The notes: generated by a model from the sequence alone, not told the origin. A DNA stretch of 64,000 nt from Hybos culiciformis (GCA_964007475.1 OZ023273.1:51027525-51091524); one strand, 5' to 3'; shown: positions 21,587-34,424, numbered from the stretch's first letter. Made by a program: numbers and translations.

Positions 21587-22932
21587 ATAGTAGATTACAA
21601 TACATGTTAAGAAAATTTGTTATTCTTGCGAGTTTTGTATACACACAAACACATAGACACGAGTCATGTTTATATCACGAGACCGAAGGTCGAGTGATAT
21701 AATATTGACGAGTGTCTATATGTTTGTGTGTATACAAAACGAGCTGTATAACAAATTTGATTAACATGTATTGTATACTGCTTTAATGTGCATGTGAGAG
21801 GGAGTTGAAAACAATACATTTATAATGAAAAAAATAAACAAAAAAGTTCAAAATGAAGCAAGGAAATAAAATTTAATAAGGAAGTTTATTTATTTATCGA
21901 AATGATTTCAAACCGGAAGATTCGTAAAATATTAAAAAAAAAATTAGTAATTTTTCCAAAAAAAAATTATTCATTTTCTTTTTTGCAAAAAAAAAAATCG
22001 AATAATTTTTTTTTAGAAAAATTACTAATTTTTTTTTTATTATTTTAGGAACTAATGGTCTTCTTAAATTTTATTTAATTTTATTTTTAATTATTAAAAA
22101 AAATAATAATAATTTTATAATTTTTTTTTTTATAATTAAAAATAAAATCAAATAATAATTATATAATTATAATTTATATTTACCATAAATAATCTCCTTG
22201 CTGCTGCCATTTTCCTCGTTTGTTGATAAAAGAAAAAAAAACTCTTACTTGACATTTGACAATCACAGTAAACTTTATAATGATAACAAAGATATTTTCA
22301 GGGTTACCATTGTTCTATTTTTATTCATTTTGTTTTTTTGAATAAAAATAAGTGCAATTTTTGAAGTGTGGTTTAAATTTTTGTACTAAAATCCAACCAC
22401 ACTCGTTTAAAAATTTAGTAGTAGAGGTTCGAAGATCCTTTAAAAATAGTAGATTGAAACACATGTTAAGAAAATTCATCGACTGATCGACTGGCTGCTT
22501 TTTAGAAAAAAAAAAATAGCTGCGTATTTTTTTATTGCTTCTTTTTTTTTTTTTTTTTTTTGCTCAGAGGGAAAATATAGATTAGCTCAGAGGGAAAATT
22601 TAGATTTTAGCATTATAAACTAAGCTTTGTTTGACATTGATATGATGCATGTGAGAGGTATACATTTGCAATTTTTTTTTTTTTTTTGGTATTTGTCTGT
22701 ATTGAAATATTGTGAGTGTGAGTGATATTATTTTTGTTTATAGTATTACGCAGTTCAAAATGAAGAATGTAAATACAATATAGAGCAATGTAAATACAAT
22801 TTACATCACAGGGAAATGTAAATACAATTTACATTCCTCTATAATTGCATGTGTATTGATGCATGTGATGGACCATTTACCGAGCTAAATTTGCGAATGT
22901 AAATACAACTTACCGAAGACATGCGCATTAAA
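21587..22932 (+). repeat. 1.4-kb dispersed repeat, copy 2
   Basis: Starts AATAGTAGATTACAATACAT and ends GACATGCGCATTAAAA. Three foldbacks in order: a 60-70 base arm palindrome (GTGTATACACACAAACACAT side, 21620-21760), an A/T foldback (21930-22035) and ATGTAAATACAATTTACAT units (22770-22840). No open frame. Confidence 0.85.
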
Positions 22933-22935
22933 AAT

Positions 22936-23066
22936 TTTTATTTTGATTTACACATTCTGTACTGAGCAGTCCATTTTTTGTAGCCACTGTTATTTCATAG
23001 TTTAAAGCTTTTAAGTATTAACTTCTTTCGGCACTTCCTACGACTGCTTCGTGTGTTATTTTTTGT
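22936..23066 (-). repeat. M1 MITE, half copy
   Basis: TTCTGTACTGAGCAGTCC, GTAGCCACTGTTATTTCATA and the tip CGACTGCTTCGTGTG. Confidence 0.65.
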
Positions 23067-23868
23067 TAAATTAAATTTTTTTTTAACATTATTATAAAAC
23101 CTAAGACTTATATTCGTCAAAGATGTTAAATGTTTTATAATTTACCATTCATCATTCACGGTGGTGTTATTTATTTATATTCATTAGATTTTATTTAAAA
23201 TTTTGGACTTATAAACATATTTTTCTTTTGGAGTCCCTTCAATATCATTATTCGATATATGTATATAAATATAAAATACGAAGAAAATATAATAATAAAA
23301 TAAAATATAATAAAAAAAATTTTCAAAATTGCTTTTAAGGTAATTATGTTAATTCTTCGAAATATGTGCAAATTTGTAGCAAAAATTAAAATTTTGTGTC
23401 ATTTTCTAAACTGCACTACCATTTTCAAGACTTTATTGTTTTTGGATTTTAAGTTTCTTATTGATTTCTTAGACTTAGAAACTATGGTTAATAACTAATT
23501 TCGAGCAAATTCAGACTTATTATTAGTATATGGAGTGTAGGGCTTAGTGATGTAGGAATTTAAATCTCTCAGGCGCATATTTATAATTTCTTTCAAGTCG
23601 CACGATGATGCTGTTAAAAGGTATATAATTTACAAATTGAAGCTTGTAAAACAAGTATAATATTTGAATGTAATTCGAGGAAGAGTGGCTATTATTTTAA
23701 AAGGATTTGAATATTATTTATGGCTGCAATAAATTAAAATTTAGAAATTGATCTAAATTTGATAAGATTTTAACTTTCTTCCGAAAAAAAATTACAGAAT
23801 ATTTTTTTTAATTTAAAATTTCTTTAGTTTCTAAACAAATTCTTCAAATTAATTTTCCAAAATTCATA
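23067..23868. other. intergenic, no gene seen
   Basis: AT-rich; no supportable coding frame or repeat. Confidence 0.45.
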
Positions 23869-23872
23869 AAAT

Positions 23873-24632
23873 ACATATCGTTCTTCCCAGTAAGACTATT
23901 GTAACTCGAAAACGATAGTTTTGAGATAAATCAATTTGAAATTTTTAAAATGTTTTTTGGTCATATTTTTTTTTGTAAGAATGTTTTTGTAAATGTGTAA
24001 GTTTTGAAATATGTACTTTTGGAACAGTTATTGGACCCCACTAATTTAAATCTAAAAAAATTATTTTTAATGTGATTTTTTATTAAATTAATATTTTAAC
24101 ATTGACACTTTTTTCTTTGAATTTTTTGTAACTCAAGTTACAATACTTTTGAACTTAGTGTTTAATTATGATCTATAAAAAGTCAATTTACAATATTCTT
24201 GAAATAATATTTAGATTTTTTTTTTTATTGAAACTTCAGTTACAATATTTTTTTTGCTGTAAAAAATATTGAAACTAGTGTTACCATAGTAAAATATTTA
24301 AAGAAATATTTCTAAAGTATTGTAACTACAGACTTACAATAACAAAGAAAATAGAATAACAAGGTAAGAATATTGTAACTGAAGTTACAATAAAATAAAA
24401 TCAATTTTTTTTTTCGAGACTATTGTAATTCGAGATACAATAATTTAAAGGAAAAAAGGTCTTGGGATAAAACATGAAAAGCATTTTTTTCAGAATTTAT
24501 AAATCGTAGAATCAATCGGGTTACATGTCCAAAAAGCTAATTTTTTTCTCTTTCTAACTACATCAACAACTCAAAAGTATTGTAACTCGAGTTACAATAG
24601 TCTTACTGGGAATAACGATATGTTAAATTTTA
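23873..24632. mobile_element. foldback element with TTGTAACTCGAGTTACAA motifs
   Basis: Inverted ends CATATCGTTCTTCCCAGTAA (left) and, inverted, CATATCGTTATTCCCAGTAA (right), each continuing GACTATTGTAACTCGA. Inside, the palindromic word TTGTAACT-CGAGTTACAA or a half of it recurs about seven times (near 23889, 24127, 24222, 24322, 24372, 24420, 24580). No clear target duplication and no gene. Confidence 0.7.
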
Positions 24633-26155
24633 AAATATTCTATCTTTTCTGTTCATGTTCATTATGAACATATATTTTCATTTTTATTAAGGTTTAAGAA
24701 CATGATGAAGCTCAATTATATTTTGAATAAGGATGAGGAAAATAAAAATAAACTTATTGACTAAAGTACATTCTTTAATCATTTAATAATATTGTACAAT
24801 AATATATTTGGAATAAAAATAAAATGATAAAATAATTTATTTTTTCTTTTAATCTTATTTAAATTTTCTTTAATTTTACAATCAACATCATTTTAATAAA
24901 ATCGTGTTAAAAATTTTTTTCAATATATTTAGCTTATGGGTTTTAAAGTGCAAAAAAAATTTTATGTCTTTACTTTTAAAATTATCTTAAGTGGCCGCCA
25001 TACCAATAAATCAAGAAATCTTATATTATCTCTGTGCATAATAATAAACTTTGTTCTTCATTTTTTCTAAAAACTTAATTGTAAAACAAACGAAAGATAT
25101 ATTCTTTTATTTATTTTTTGTTGAATTTTCTGTATTCATCCGCAGTTGATGGTCATTAGTTAAGATTTTGACCTAATTTAAAAATGAAGAAAATTATGAC
25201 CACACACATTTTAATTCTAATATCTGGAATTAATAGAAAACTTAAAAGAACTTAATTAAGCATAATGAAAATCAAACAAAAGAAAACTTAGTATTGTCTG
25301 AATTAGATGAATTAAAGAAATATTCAACCATAAGTTAAAGGTAATTGGGTATTGGAATAATAGAATATTTTTAACATAGGAATTAATTCATTCAAATATT
25401 GGAACGGAGAGTATTTTAATATAATCTTTGTGACACGGATTTGTGGCAACTGTTTTTTAGAAACGCTTCAAATATTTTAATTAAACAAAGTTTGTTTTTC
25501 ATTTTTAGAAATGATTGAGTGCATCTATTTTATTTTATTTTATATATTCTGCTTAGATTTAGTTAGAGATCCAGTTTCCTCCCTGTTATTTTTTATTCTT
25601 AATAAGCCGTAAAAGACTATATTAAAATACCACTGAAAACGGTAATTATTAATAAACTAATATACTGATAATAAAAACAGATTATTTCAAATACGCTGTG
25701 CGTGTGACTTTTGAAAACAACTCTTTTGCGCACTATTCTGCCCAATTATATATATATGTACTTCAACATAACGAACTACAAGCGAAAAATATATTGAACA
25801 TAAGATATATCTCAAAAATATCATTCACTTCAATATTTATTATTCTCATTTATTTATCCTCCAAAAAAACTCATGAATGAAAATCACATGAATAATAAAT
25901 TTGTGTTCAGATAAACACGCAGGTAAAAATATAGATATGATTTTTTTTCCCAAACTTGTGTTAATTTAAAAACAATTTTTTTTTACTAATTTTGAATTTA
26001 AAATCAAGTATTTTATTGGAATCAAATCGAACAATATATTTTTGTTGAAATGAATTTACTTTGCAATTTTTTATTTCCGATCTCAACTTTTACGTCAACA
26101 AATTCAGTGACTTCAATAGACTTTTATAACATATGTATATATTAAACGATTGTAA
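24633..26155. other. intergenic, no gene seen
   Basis: AT-rich. The longest open frame (25698-25880, 60 codons) has no recognisable feature. Confidence 0.45.
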
Positions 26156-26159
26156 ATTA

Positions 26160-26502
26160 AGATTTGGGTCCCCACACGTGGTCCGTTGTTGGGAGAAAAC
26201 TCGATTTTAATATATTAAAAAAGGACTAAAAATCATTTTTTTCGATATACCTCACGAACAACGTTGACTCAAACATAGCCCCGTTTTCACGGATTGCTGC
26301 GACCTCCGTGTGGGGCCCTTTCGACATCCAGTCTTTTAAATAGGTGTTTCGGGTCCAATGCTACAACACTTTATCCGGATATAACTATATTTCAAACAGG
26401 TTTTTAAAATAGCCAATGTTGGGATCTCGGATCAATTTTTTTATTGTCCTACTTATGTAACTTCAAAATTTTGGTCAAATCGGTTCAGCGGCTTAGGTGT
26501 TA
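26160..26502. repeat. dispersed repeat fragment, less AT-rich
   Basis: Contains CCCCACACGTGG, GACATCCAGTCTTTTAAATA and TCAAATCGGTTCAGCGGCT. The CCAGTCTT region is matched in inverse orientation at 29413-29440 (AAGACTGGACGTCGAAA). The AAATCGGTTCAGCGG phrase is common in insect transposons. Superfamily not determined. Confidence 0.5.
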
Positions 26503-26511
26503 TTGAAAAAT

Positions 26512-26901
26512 GGCTACATGACATAACCGCGAATGTCATAACCGCGACTTTTTTGTCATAACCGCGAAATAAAAAATAAAAGTGTCATAACCGCGAAAAA
26601 TGTCTTATATATTTTTTTGTCATAACCGCGAAAAAATATGGCAAAAAATTGAAAAAATTTCGTACAAAAATTTTTGTTATAACCGCGAAATGATAAAAAT
26701 AGAATTTTTATGTTTCGCGGTTATAACTTTTTGTTATAACCGCGAAAAACTTAACTTTTTTTTTGTCATAACCGCGAATTATTAGTTTCGCGGTTATAAC
26801 CAAAATTTTTGTTATAACCGCGAAACTCATACAAATTCTAGTTTCGCGGTTTTGAAAAAAAAAAAAAGCGCTTATGACATTCGCGGTTATGTCAGTTCAC
26901 C
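26512..26901. mobile_element. FB-A: foldback element of CATAACCGCGAA motifs (390 bp)
   Basis: An exact 9-base duplication, TTGAAAAAT, is at 26503-26511 and 26902-26910. The left tip is GGCTACATGACATAACCGCG; the right tip, inverted, is GGTGAACTGACATAACCGCG. The interior has nine plus-oriented ATAACCGCGA words and four inverse ones at irregular spacing. Long inverted ends built of short repeats plus a 9-base duplication is the layout of Drosophila FB (foldback) elements. No coding sequence. Confidence 0.8.
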
Positions 26902-26910
26902 TTGAAAAAT

Positions 26911-29395
26911 AGGCAGTAAATTTTCATTTTTATTTATTATAAATTATAATAAAAAATTATTAAATTCATGACGTTGAGGTCATATGAAAAAAAAACTAAT
27001 TTGATTAGAAAACTTAATTACATCTACCTATACATTATTTGATTATTTCTATTTGAAAATATATATTATGATATTTACCTATTTTAATTAAATTCAATGT
27101 TATTTTATTTTTATTTATTCCCACCAATATGCAATATTTATTTACTGTTACCCCATTCGTGTAATAGTTATATCTATATACGAATATCAGTAAATGCTTG
27201 ATTTTTTTTATTACCATTATGTTCTGCTCTAGATTTTGTTTCAATATGTTTCAATGTTTTTCCTTTCAAATAAATAAACGTAAAAAAAGTAATTTTACCT
27301 ATAAAAACTGGAGCTATCTTATGTTAACGATATATATCTACTTTTCTTCTTGTTTTTTTTTTTTTTTGTTTTTTTTTTTTTGACTTAAATAAAATCCTTT
27401 TTAAATTTAACACACGATTGCAATTTTTATATTGACCAAGTTGTTTGAATTTACCACATTTAAACGTTGATAGTTATAATCCAAATTATTTTACAATAAT
27501 CCACTTACCACTATTTGTTACGACCACTTGTTAAAATTCTTTTTATTCGTTAAAGTTTACATTAAATAGAAAAACTATCAATGAGAAACAAAACAGAAAT
27601 AATAATTTTTAATTTTTATCTTTTATTTAATGACGTTTATTTGCATGAAGAAGTAAATTTTGAAAATAATAGTCACAATTTAGATTTTTTGCGTAAGTAA
27701 ATGAAGAAAATGGTTTCAAATTGTTGTAATGGCATTAGCTTTATAGCTAATTTATTATAATAATTTTATATATACATAGTATATTTCTATTCAGCAGATA
27801 TCTTTTGATAAAATTTGAGTCCCAAAAATGTTTATTCGTTTTTATGGTGTTTCGTTTAGAAACATGGCACTCGACGAAAGTGTTAAATTTATTAATGTGT
27901 TGGTATAGATAAAAGCTAAATTTCTTTCACGTTATTTACAAAAAAACCAATGGCAACCAAATCATTCATTTTGAGTATAAAATATTTATGAATACTGGGT
28001 TAGATGAGATGAAAATTATTAAAAATAAAATGAAATTCATAGACCTATTCTCCTTTTTTTTGTATTTAAAAGATGATAACAGATTTTTAATTTCATTTAT
28101 ATTTTATTTTTAAGGATTTTCGTAGATTTTTGTCAGGTTGAGTCAGCAAAATAAAAAATCGAAAAAAGAACAGTAAAAATTTTGGTGAAAAAAATTGTTT
28201 TTTTATGGAAATTATTTTCTAAAAGTATTTATTGAAAATTATTTAAAAATTAAATTTACGTACAGAGATTTCTATTAAAACAAAATATCCCTATGGAGCA
28301 GAATTTCCCACATAAATAGAATATTTTGACACAAATATTTTTTCAATTTTTAGTTTAATCCCCTGTGAACAATTTTTTTTTTGGCATGGTTACAGGTTAA
28401 TATACGAACTTTTTCAATTGGTATATTTTTTATTTTAATCAAACTTTTTTAATTTTCCTGTAAACTTTGTTAATAAATCCAATATTGTGTTTGGAATAAA
28501 AATTACTCTAATTGATTAATTATTTTTTGCTCACCGACATAAAACATGAAAAGGTTATTGATTCTTAAGAGGTAATCCAGTTATTCAGAAATAAATAATA
28601 AATGGAAAATAGTCTTTATACCTACTCTTTATACTACTTACAATTTACTTATTTAATGTTTATACTAAATTTGAAGTAATTAAAGTGAAATATAAATAAT
28701 TAAATTTTTGAATGAGATATATATTTTAATGTTGGTGGTGTATTTTGAAAGGAAACTTATTTATGTATGTTTATTACTTTAAAAATTTAATTTATAATTT
28801 TACTAAACAAGATAGAAACAAACGCGGTATCTAAATACAGTCATTACGACAATATGAAATTACTATTATGTATATTAAATAAATAATTTCTAGTAAAATA
28901 ATTAATGGAATTTAAGGATCAGAATCGTATTAAATATATAGCTATCATATTTATAAAGTTTACGAGGTTAATGTTTTATACAAAGAAATTCCAGAAAATT
29001 TTAATTATCAACGATTCGCATTAATTTTATAATATATATATATTATACATAATTAAGAATTTATGCAATATTATCAGCAGAGTATTTCTATAATAAAACG
29101 AGTTCATATTTACTAATTCACATTAGTTGCGTTTTTTATTAGATTTTATCAATTTATCGATTGTCGCAACTAATTAATTAAATTGAAGTTAATCATTTAG
29201 TATAAAATTAATTAATTTAGTAATTATAATTAAAATATTAATAATATTGAACAGACTACTACATAATAAAATAGTTGACATATATTCAACATATACAACA
29301 TCAAAAATAGTAGAGTAGAATTTATGGATTTGTAATTTCTTTTTTACTAAACAGTTTTTTCTAAATATTACACAATACTAACATCTATTAGTTAA
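26911..29395. other. AT-rich intergenic, no gene seen
   Basis: No repeat copies and no credible frame. A poly-T block lies at 27350-27381. Possible upstream region of the chemoreceptor gene, but no promoter element could be identified with confidence. Confidence 0.45.
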
Positions 29396-29399
29396 ATTC

Positions 29400-29630
29400 C
29401 TATAAAATGGGGTCTATTAAGAAGACTGGACGTCGAAATACCCATACCAGAGCTCTTCAGAACGCTTCGAGGGGGAAAGCTATATATTAAATTTTGAAAT
29501 ATGTTTACCGCTGGACCGATTCGGCTGAAATTTTGAAATCAAGTGGCCTAGGGATCCAAGACGTCAAAATTCGGCTCGCGGGAGGTACTCCAGAGATATC
29601 TGAAATAAAGGAATAATTTCAAAATATTTA
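29400..29630. repeat. dispersed repeat fragment (mate of 26160-26502)
   Basis: AAGAAGACTGGACGTCGAAA, then GGACCGATTCGGCTGAAATT and CGCGGGAGGTACTCC. It is markedly less AT-rich than its surroundings. GGAGATCCCTGAAAT words at 30110-30165 may be related. Confidence 0.45.
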
Positions 29631-29726
29631 TAATAAACTTTGTTTATTGATTTTACAATAAAAATATATAAGGAATATGAAATAAAAAAAAATAAGTGAA
29701 TATATATAAATATACTAAATAAAAAA

Positions 29727-29815
29727 CACACAAAGCAGTCATAGGAACTGCCGAAAGAAGTTAATACTTAAAAGCTTTAAACTTTGAAATAACAGTGGCT
29801 ACAAATGATCTTTAA
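29727..29815 (+). repeat. M1 MITE, half copy
   Basis: ACACACAAAGCAGTCATAGG, then GAAGTTAATACTTAAAAG and CAGTGGCTACAAATGAT; the second arm is missing. Confidence 0.7.
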
Positions 29816-30540
29816 CCTCGTAAAAGAATTAAGAGACATAGATTCAAAAATAACATTGTACATATTTTCAATTAAAATAACTATTTTTCAATATAAAAAG
29901 TTCTTCCTCAATCATTGGAAACTAAAATATTAATCCCAACTTTTACAGAGAATAATACATATACCAAAATGTACAGTTCATCATGTGTAAGATGTAGAAT
30001 CCAAGTATCTTTAAAATGTGTCTAATATATTATAAAAGTACACACTTTCGTATTTTTGAATATACATTTAATATCAGAATCACTTCTCCCTTTCGCGGCA
30101 CAGTCCGGATTCGGAGATCCCTGAAATTGGGAGATCCCTGCAATGAGGAGATCCCTGAAATGCAAGAATAATTTCGAAATATTTATACCTAAATTTTAAC
30201 AATAAGTTTACAATATCTACAATAACATAAGTATGAAATAAAGAAATTAGAGAATAAAATAAAAGTTAATTAATTAGAAAAATTTGATTAAATTAAATTT
30301 ATTATTCTAGAAATTTATTTCAGTTTTCTGAAATAATTCTATCTGCTAAGTACGCTATAAATATCGATTGCCAATTTGACAGACTAATATAATTGATGGC
30401 TTATATTTTAAATATTTTTATTTTATTATAATTTGGATTTTTTATGTTTGTTCGAAATATTTTGGATTAATTAAATTCACGTTTCAGCTGAATGAATTTA
30501 AAATAAGTCCATATAAAAAAATTACAATCAATTTAATTAA

Positions 30541-31795
30541 ATGTGTCCATCTTGCAATGTTTTTATTTATTTAATCCCATTTTCTTACTCTTATTTAATT
30601 CCGACACTTAAAATAATTTGCTCCACAACTCAAATTAGTCACAGTACAATATTTATTTTTATTGCGTTATTAATTTTAATCTATTCATTTGTAATTGATA
30701 CCAAACTCACCAAGTTATTTAAAAGATTTTTTAAATTTTCTAAAATCTTAGTTAATTTCCAAGATCTATTTGACAGTGAAATTTTTGTGTTAGTTGTTCT
30801 AAAATTTTTAATTTTAATTATTAAAATTAACGATTTGGCTAGACAAATAATTTATTTTTATTTTATAATAAAAAGTAAGGGTCTAAAACATTTTGAATCC
30901 GTTTTTATTTTTCTAAGCCATTTCACTAACTTATTCACCCCATTTCCATCTTTTTGTATCTTTTTATTCATGGGGCATGCAATTCAAATAATTTCTTATA
31001 ATTTCGATAAGATATTTATTTCTAAAAAAGATTGGGATAGAAAAAGCATTAGGAAAATAATGATTTTATCCAAAAATTGTTATAGAATATTTAATAAATT
31101 TAAATTAATTTACCAGTTAATAATTATATGCTTAATTTTTGAAAATGGAATAAGTCTATTTCGTGAATTTTATACTTTTTTCGTAATTTTTGACTTAGAA
31201 ACTTTTTACACTGTATTAATAGTTTGGATTGAATTATTTTTGATTTTATATTCTTTTGATTCCCCAATATCGAGATATACACTTTTGAAATCTTCAATAA
31301 ATTTGCACGCCTGGAAGTTTTGTGAAAATGAGTCTTTTGACAGAGAGGTAAATTTATATGCTTAATAAAAATAGTTATAAATTTTTTTTTAAAGCTTAAA
31401 GCCTATGGCACAGGAGAAAAATATACTTAGTTAAAGATACAATTTTCTTACAGGACCCTAAAAATTTTTATTTGAGAATGCAAATTAAGTAAAATATGAA
31501 TCAAGTTTTTTTTTCCATGATGCATTAATAAGTACAGTTTTTTCAAACATACAAATTTTTCGTTACGCTTGTTCTTTGAAAATTGATATCTAAAATATTT
31601 TTTTTAATTAATATTTTAGTTATAGGTATACGTCATCAAATCATATGATTTTATTTTTAGTTCGAACAATGTTTACGTCAGTTTAAAATCGTACGATGCG
31701 GTTTGTTTGAAGTCAACAAAAAATTCATTATAAGTTTCAGTGCTTCAATTATTTGTAATGCTTTAACAATTATTCAACTTCATCTTGTACTTTAG
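30541..31795 (+). CDS. gustatory-receptor-like chemoreceptor, two exons, 313 aa
   Basis: Probably an insect gustatory receptor: a seven-pass membrane protein of sensory neurons that forms a ligand-gated ion channel (family knowledge). Exon 1 is 30541-31347 and exon 2 is 31661-31795. The intron is GT (after GACAGAGAG) to AG (after TTTTATTTTT), phase 0, just before the last membrane segment, where this family keeps a conserved phase-0 intron. Hydrophobic segments lie near residues 8-28, 33-52, 80-96, 119-150, 188-212, 220-245 and 285-310. The last exon begins FEQCLRQFKIVRCGLFEVNK, resembling the family's C-terminal CGLFEVN signature; the usual TY.....QF ending is degenerate (NALTIIQL). A stop codon directly precedes the ATG. 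At 313 aa it is shorter than the usual 370-450 aa, so an upstream exon could be missing or it may be decaying. No neighbouring gene. Confidence 0.75.
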
Positions 31796-32530
31796 GAAAA
31801 TGGGATACAACAGGAACTCTTATATATAAAATATTAATTCAAATAACATAGTAAGTATTTTATGAATACAACGTAATTAAATATATTTTCTTTAAATCGA
31901 ATTATTGATGACATACACACTGAAAAGAATGATAGCTGCGCACCTATACAACCCGTGCTTATTATACAGGTCAAATCGAACTTGTGGATGTATAGTAGCA
32001 TCTGCACCAGGCCTACCTAGATTATCAACATCTTTTGGTACAGCTACACATGCAACTTAAGATTAATTTTTTTGAATTGTTTTACTAAATATTTCGTAAA
32101 ATTTAAAAAATTTTCATTGATCCAATGATCATTAAATGACTTGTTTTATTTAATTCTAAAAATATCGTTAATAAACGATATTAAAAATTTGCTTTGGTGA
32201 AACAAACCAATCAAAATCACAAAACCAAACAGTCTGCACAAATTTGCTTTGGTAAAAGCAAAGGAATCTAAAATAACTTGACCCAACCAATACTTAACTC
32301 TACTCCAGAAATTATAAGGGAAAATACAATTATAGGAACATGGACATCCACCTGATAAAATCAACTACATAGATGGTGTTGCCGATGTAGCCATTACAAA
32401 AAACATTATAAATGATTAGTTATTAGAGTATATATACTATACACTTTAAGTATATAACTGTTCATCAAAATTTTTTTTTTGTAAATAATATTTAATTTTG
32501 GTCTTTTAATATATTTTTTTATTATATTTT
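31796..32530. other. region after the chemoreceptor gene, no gene seen
   Basis: AT-rich. The segment 31930-32060 (CACCTATACAACCCGTGC, GCACCAGGCCTACCTAG) is less AT-rich but gives no recognisable product in any frame. The 72-codon minus frame at 32146-32364 has no recognisable motif. Confidence 0.4.
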
Positions 32531-32534
32531 AGAA

Positions 32535-32612
32535 AGCCAAAATCATAAGGACAATATGGTTTAGTGGCTAGAACATCAGACTATAAGAGTGATGGTGCCA
32601 GGTTCGATTCCC
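32535..32612 (+). repeat. tRNA-like repeat (Tyr type)
   Basis: GGACAATATGGTTTAGTGG, GACTATAAGAG, GGTTCGATTCCCC. The partner in inverse orientation is at 34555-34610, so a 2.1-kb stretch is enclosed. Confidence 0.7.
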
Positions 32613-32654
32613 CCCAAAGAATACAGTTTTTTTTTTATTTTTTTTATTTTTTTT

Positions 32655-33413
32655 TTAAGAGGACTTGGTACCAGTTTCAATTTTTTGTCCCAAAATTTGA
32701 TTGTAGGGCCGTTTTAGATTATTTTAAAGTTTAATTTAAAAAAAACATTTCATTCACAACCTCAAGAATGTTTCATAGTTTAAAATGACATAAAACTTTT
32801 TAGATTCGGTTAAGGCTAAGTGCTCGAAATCTCTTCAAAACCATTGTTATCTGTCACAAAATGGTTTTGAAGAGATTTCGAGCACTTAGCCTTAACCGAT
32901 TCTAAAAAGTTTTATGTCATTTTAAACTATGAAACATTCCTGAGGTTGTGAATGAAATGTTTTTTTTAAATTAAACTTTAAAATAATCTAAAACGGCTCT
33001 TCAATCAAATTTTGGGACAAAACTGGACTTGGTACCAGTTTGAATTTTTTGTCCCAAATTTTTTTTGAAAAGCAGTTTTAGATTATTTTAAAGTTAAATT
33101 TAGAAAAAACATTTCATTCACAACCTCCGAACTGTTTGATACTTTAAAAGGGTATAAGACTTTTTAGAATCGGTTAAGGCTAAGTGCTCGAAATCTCTTC
33201 AAAACCATTGTTATGTGTCACAAAATGGTTTTGAAGAGATTTCGAGCACTTAGCCTTGACCGATTCTAAAAAGTTTTTTGTCATTTTAAACTATGAAACA
33301 TTCTTGAGGTTGTGAATGAAATGTTTTTTTAAATTAAACTTTAAAATAATCTAAAACGGCTCTACAATCAAATTTTGGGACAAAAAATCCAAACTGGTAC
33401 CAAGTCCTCTTAA
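32655..33413. mobile_element. TTAA-flanked double foldback (piggyBac-like MITE?)
   Basis: TTAA occurs at both outer edges (32655-32658, 33410-33413). Ends are TTAAGAGGACTTGGTACCAG and its exact inverse. Inside are two consecutive foldbacks, 32660-33022 and 33027-33410, each with arms of about 170 bases that match nearly perfectly (for example GCTAAGTGCTCGAAATCTCT facing its inverse around ATTGTTATCTGTCACAAAAT). TTAA duplications are typical of piggyBac-type elements, but the tip lacks the usual CCC start, so the assignment is tentative. Confidence 0.7.
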
Positions 33414-33539
33414 CATAATAATAGGTTTAAGAAACAAAACATTTTTTATTGGTAGGATATGTGATTTTTTTGCTTGTAATATTGGGCTCTATATATACGT
33501 ACATACATATATTTGAAATTAAAAAAGTCTGAAAGTGCC

Positions 33540-34005
33540 AAGCAGCAGTAAAGTACGATAATTATGCAGTCCTGCCAAAAACTTTTGGTCTGGTAATCTT
33601 TATTTCACAGGAGCTACCTATTTTGTATTTTTTTTTGCATATTTTGAGCCGGGAAGGCCCTAATCGTAACTCCCTACCCAAAATTTTTGGTCAGCCAATC
33701 TTTATTTCACCGGAGTTACGTATTTTGAAAAAAAAAATAAAAAATGTATTTGGCATATTTTGAACCGGGTAGACTCTAAAAGTAGCTCTTTACCCAAAAT
33801 TTTTGGTCAGGTAATATTTATTGCACCAGAGCTACCTATTTTGAATGAAATTTATTTTTTCATATTTTGAGCCGGGAAGACTCACAGTAGCTTCCTACCT
33901 AAAATTTTTGGTTAGGTAATCTTTATTTCACTGGAGCTACCAATTTTGAAAGAAATTTTTTTTTACATATTTTGAGCAGTGAAGATTTTCTTAAACCTAT
34001 TATTA
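33540..34005 (+). repeat. S100 satellite array, ~5 units
   Basis: Unit: CTCCCTACCCAAAATTTTTG, GTCAGGTAATCTTTATTTCA, CCGGAGCTACCTATTTTG, a poly-A/T run, then CATATTTTGAGCCGGGAAG. Confidence 0.8.
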
Positions 34006-34038
34006 TGTTAAAAAAAATAAAAAAATTTAAAAAAAAAA

Positions 34039-34248
34039 ACACGAAGCAGTCATAGAAACTGCCGAAAGAAGTTTATACTTAAAACTTTAAACTATGAAAT
34101 AACAATGGCTACAAATAATGGACTGCTTTTGGACTGATGAACTGATTTTTATTTTTATTTACATTTTGTACTGAGCAGCCCATCATTTGTAGCCACTGTT
34201 TTTTCATAGTTTGAAGCTTTTAAGTATTAACTTCTTTCTGCTTCGTGT
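34039..34248. mobile_element. M1 foldback MITE, complete
   Basis: Ends ACACGAAGCAGTCATAGAA and (inverse) CTTTCTGCTTCGTGT; the right tip has lost about ten bases. It lies inside the satellite region. Confidence 0.75.
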
Positions 34249-34424
34249 GTTTTTTTAAATTAGGTGAACTATAATTGCTTAGGAACTTTACTGAAAAATA
34301 TTCGACTACTGCCGATTTACTAATATTCCCGTTGAAAAAATAATGCTGAAATTGACTAGATCATAATTATCGTACTTTGCTGCTGCCTGGCACTTTCAGA
34401 CTTTTTTAATTTCAAATATATGTA

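Noticed and set aside
26512..26901. CRISPR-like array of CATAACCGCGAA
   Set aside because: Units are in both orientations, spacing is irregular, and 9-base duplications mark it as a mobile element in eukaryotic DNA.
30541..31365. Chemoreceptor as a single exon ending VNLYA
   Set aside because: That end reads through a GTAAAT donor; splicing to 31661 gives a family-like C-terminus in phase.
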